NCBI RefSeq assembly: GCF_000424145.1
Contig: NZ_AUJI01000015.1
Location: 1 to 64,000, forward strand
Direction: 5' to 3'
Source of the DNA: Butyrivibrio sp. AC2005
GTDB taxonomy: Bacteria; Bacillota; Clostridia; Lachnospirales; Lachnospiraceae
Length of the DNA stretch: 64,000 bases
A model generated the notes under the pieces. The model did no database searches. It was not told the origin of the DNA and saw only the letters and a program-made list of their open reading frames with translations. A program made the translations under genes and the position numbers. Below, one piece after another: positions 61,967 through 64,000 of the stretch; positions within the stretch are counted from its first letter, which is position 1; each line of letters starts with the position of its first letter.

Positions 61967-62025
61967 AACTGTTATTCAACACCAAAATATCTTATCATAG
62001 GAAAAGTGCAAATTCAATATAATAA

Positions 62026-62919
62026 TCAATTTTCCGGGTAGTTAACATATCCCTGCATCCAAATATTTCCTTTAAATCTTCTTCCGGGAACAGGTTCTCC
62101 AAGAAGATCCTTTCTATTAATGCAGACATCGAATATCAGTTCATTGCAATTAATTGTCATGATTACCAATGTCTGTCCGGTTAAGCTATTAGTCTCCTCA
62201 TGACATTCCATAATTTCTCCCATAACAGAGTATTGATCACATTCAACACCAAATGGCATAAAGTAGTTATCCACAATTGTGTATATATCTGTGGTTTTAA
62301 TCTGCTTGGAAATAGCACTGTAAGTATCCATATCATCTATTGATAAAGATTCCATTGCTGATTCGTCACCTTTTCTGGCCTTATGCATCAGCTTTTCTCT
62401 CTCGCGGGTTCGCTTTCTTGCAAAGTTCTTATCACTATCTGACTTGGCAATTGGCATCACTACAGTCCCTTTAAGTGAAAGAGCTGATAATGTAAGTGAT
62501 GTTCCCTTTATTGGAAATCTGTTTTCATTTTGAATCTTTATATAAGGAATCATGTTCTGCAGATAAAAAATGATTGTCACCCCTACACGAAGATCATCAC
62601 ATACACCGGCATATGATTCCTTTGATGAATGTCTTGAAACTGTAATATCCTCCTCAGTTGTTACATTAGTACCTCTGATATAAGGATAATAATAATCATA
62701 TAGGAATTTGTCATTTTCATTAAATTCACCGCAAACACAAATTCCTATACTATCGGTGAAATCCTTGCAGAATTCTCCGATAAGCTTTTCTCCATCTTTA
62801 GTTACATAAGATCTTGAATCAGCCTGTTGGACAGTCATGGCAATAAGTTCTTGTATATCTTCTCTGCTTCTGAAATTTTCAAAACCAATAGCTCTTAAAT
62901 AATTATGCATGGATTTCAC
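62026..62919 (-). CDS. DUF3881-like protein
   Basis: 297 residues, resembling DUF3881 proteins of Lachnospiraceae (MHNYLRAIGFENFRSREDIQ, SYAGVCDDLRVGVTIIFYLQ). No signal or membrane segment; mixed α/β. Function unknown. It follows serS by 43 bp, apparently as a second gene of that unit. An ATG three codons in is an alternative start. Confidence 0.72.
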   Translation of the reverse strand: MKSMHNYLRAIGFENFRSREDIQELIAMTVQQADSRSYVTKDGEKLIGEFCKDFTDSIGICVCGEFNENDKFLYDYYYPYIRGTNVTTEEDITVSRHSSKESYAGVCDDLRVGVTIIFYLQNMIPYIKIQNENRFPIKGTSLTLSALSLKGTVVMPIAKSDSDKNFARKRTREREKLMHKARKGDESAMESLSIDDMDTYSAISKQIKTTDIYTIVDNYFMPFGVECDQYSVMGEIMECHEETNSLTGQTLVIMTINCNELIFDVCINRKDLLGEPVPGRRFKGNIWMQGYVNYPEN

Positions 62920-62962
62920 CTCCTTTCTTTATTTTCATTTTTTGCATTTTATATCTAAAAAA

Positions 62963-64000
62963 TTATTTTACCGGAATCATCTTTTCCTTGTTACCCATGT
63001 ATGGTCTAAGAGCAACTGGAATATTAACTGATCCGTCTTCGTTAAGATTGTTCTCAAGGAATGCAATAAGCATACGTGGAGGAGCAACTACTGTGTTATT
63101 AAGAGTATGAGCAAGATAGTTTCCGTCCTTACCCTTTATTCTGATCTTAAGTCTTCTTGCCTGTGCATCTCCAAGATTTGAGCAGCTTCCTACTTCGAAA
63201 TATTTTTTCTGTCTGGGTGACCATGCTTCAACATCACATGATTTACATTTAAGATCCGCAAGATCTCCGGAACAGCATTCCAAAGTACGAACAGGAATAT
63301 CAAGTGATCTGAATAAGTCAACTGTATTCTGCCAAAGCTTATCGTACCACATCTTGGATTCTTCAGGTTTACATACTACTATCATTTCCTGTTTTTCGAA
63401 CTGGTGTATTCTATAAACGCCACGCTCTTCTATACCATGTGCACCTTTTTCTTTACGGAAGCAAGGTGAATAGCTGGTAAGAGTCTGGGGAAGCTCTTCC
63501 TCCTGAATCTGCTGATCCTTGAACTTACCGATCATGGAATGCTCACTGGTACCGATAAGATAAAGATCCTCACCTTCAATCTTATACATCATTGCTTCCA
63601 TCTCAGGAAAGCTCATAACACCTTCAACAACATTACCATGAATCATGAAAGGAGGAACACAGTATGTAAATCCTCTGTCAATCATGAAATCTCTGGCATA
63701 TGAAATAACAGCTGAGTGAAGTCTTGCAATATCACCCATAAGATAATAAAAACCATTTCCTGCAACTCTTCTTGCTGCATCAAAATCGATTCCGTTAAAT
63801 CTTTCCATTATATCTGTGTGATAAGGAATCTCAAATTCAGGAACAAAAGGATCACCGAATTTTTCGATTTCAACATTTTCAGAATCATCTTTTCCAATCG
63901 GAACACTATCATCGATAATCTGAGGAATAACCATCATGATTTTCATCACTTTTTCATCAACTACTTTCTGGTTTTCCTCTAACTCAGCAAGTCTTTTTGC
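62963..64000 (-). CDS. serS: Serine-tRNA ligase (C-terminal part, cut by window edge)
   Basis: The frame is open to the window end, so the gene continues right; the GTG at 63949 is not the start. Residues before it (AKRLAELEENQKVVDEK) belong to the N-terminal coiled-coil arm that contacts tRNA-Ser. Class II motifs: motif 2 FRKEKGAHGIEERGVYRIHQ and motif 3-like NNTVVAPPRMLIAFLEN; serine-site TSEHSM. Confidence 0.95.
   Translation of the reverse strand, partial: AKRLAELEENQKVVDEKVMKIMMVIPQIIDDSVPIGKDDSENVEIEKFGDPFVPEFEIPYHTDIMERFNGIDFDAARRVAGNGFYYLMGDIARLHSAVISYARDFMIDRGFTYCVPPFMIHGNVVEGVMSFPEMEAMMYKIEGEDLYLIGTSEHSMIGKFKDQQIQEEELPQTLTSYSPCFRKEKGAHGIEERGVYRIHQFEKQEMIVVCKPEESKMWYDKLWQNTVDLFRSLDIPVRTLECCSGDLADLKCKSCDVEAWSPRQKKYFEVGSCSNLGDAQARRLKIRIKGKDGNYLAHTLNNTVVAPPRMLIAFLENNLNEDGSVNIPVALRPYMGNKEKMIPVK

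Noticed and set aside
61735-62022. 95-codon plus-strand reading frame
   Set aside because: It reads through the complement of the intact tRNA-Arg and the half-tRNA (repeated YPAELR is antisense tRNA sequence), so it is not a gene.
62963-63949. A complete short serS starting at 63949
   Set aside because: The frame is open to the window edge with coiled-coil residues typical of SerRS, so the gene is cut by the window, not truncated.

Overview
The window is a low-GC, Gram-positive chromosome segment. The gene set suggests a motile anaerobic Lachnospiraceae-type Clostridium relative, in the Butyrivibrio/Pseudobutyrivibrio neighbourhood. The evidence is class III (oxygen-sensitive) ribonucleotide reductase with its activase, an iron-sulfur class I fumarase, a flagellin/FliS block, a Tad pilus locus of the monoderm type without a secretin, and families I associate with Lachnospiraceae (DUF6240-, DUF6382-, DUF5702-, DUF3881- and DUF5688-like). 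Family names are from recall of sequence patterns, not from searches.

Layout. 0.35-14 kb (minus strand) is one long run. It starts at 13.9 kb with a Tad pilus locus: prepilin peptidase, TadZ-like protein, CpaF/TadA ATPase, TadB, TadC with an Ig-like insertion, Flp-type pilin, DUF5702 protein, two TadE-like proteins, a second prepilin peptidase and an FHA protein. It runs on into a flavodoxin-SCP2 protein, rhomboid protease, HIT protein and two-subunit fumarase. 14.2-19.6 kb holds fliS, a flagellin with an unusual coiled-coil insertion, and a 1035-residue protein with a FliK-like C-terminus. 19.7-25 kb holds glgB and a 1092-residue TPR/pseudo-AAA protein. 25.2-35.7 kb is housekeeping: rsmA, tatD, nrdG, nrdD, murI, an SH3 protein, trxA, trmB, a D,D-carboxypeptidase and an exonuclease. 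35.7-45.8 kb holds secreted or lipoprotein genes (clostripain-type protease, NHL propeller, CapA, DUF3160), a radical SAM protein, an acetyltransferase and a methyltransferase.

46.58-61.94 kb is a 15.35-kb integrative element inserted in the anticodon loop of a tRNA-Arg(CCU) gene. The 3' half of that tRNA lies at 46546-46588 and the 5' half at 61924-61966. Joined at the 12-bp core CCTCCTAAGCGG, they give a perfectly paired tRNA. The target is not rebuilt. Instead an intact but different tRNA-Arg(CCU) lies inside the element at 61749-61822, between the integrase gene and the right end, in the same orientation as the broken gene. The element also carries an XRE repressor with a palindromic operator, a secreted Ig/cysteine-amidase protein, decayed HipA, leucine-rich-repeat and HNH genes, a P4/D5-type helicase next to an iteron-like AT-rich region, a HigBA-type toxin-antitoxin pair, a hairpin-rich oriT-like region, a Replic_Relax-like protein with a VirD4/TraG-like ATPase, an ImmA-like peptidase and small hypothetical genes. 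The tyrosine integrase sits behind a strong promoter, a ~200-nt structured leader and a strong intrinsic terminator, which suggests riboregulated integration or excision.

Beyond the element lie a DUF3881-like gene and serS, which runs off the right edge.
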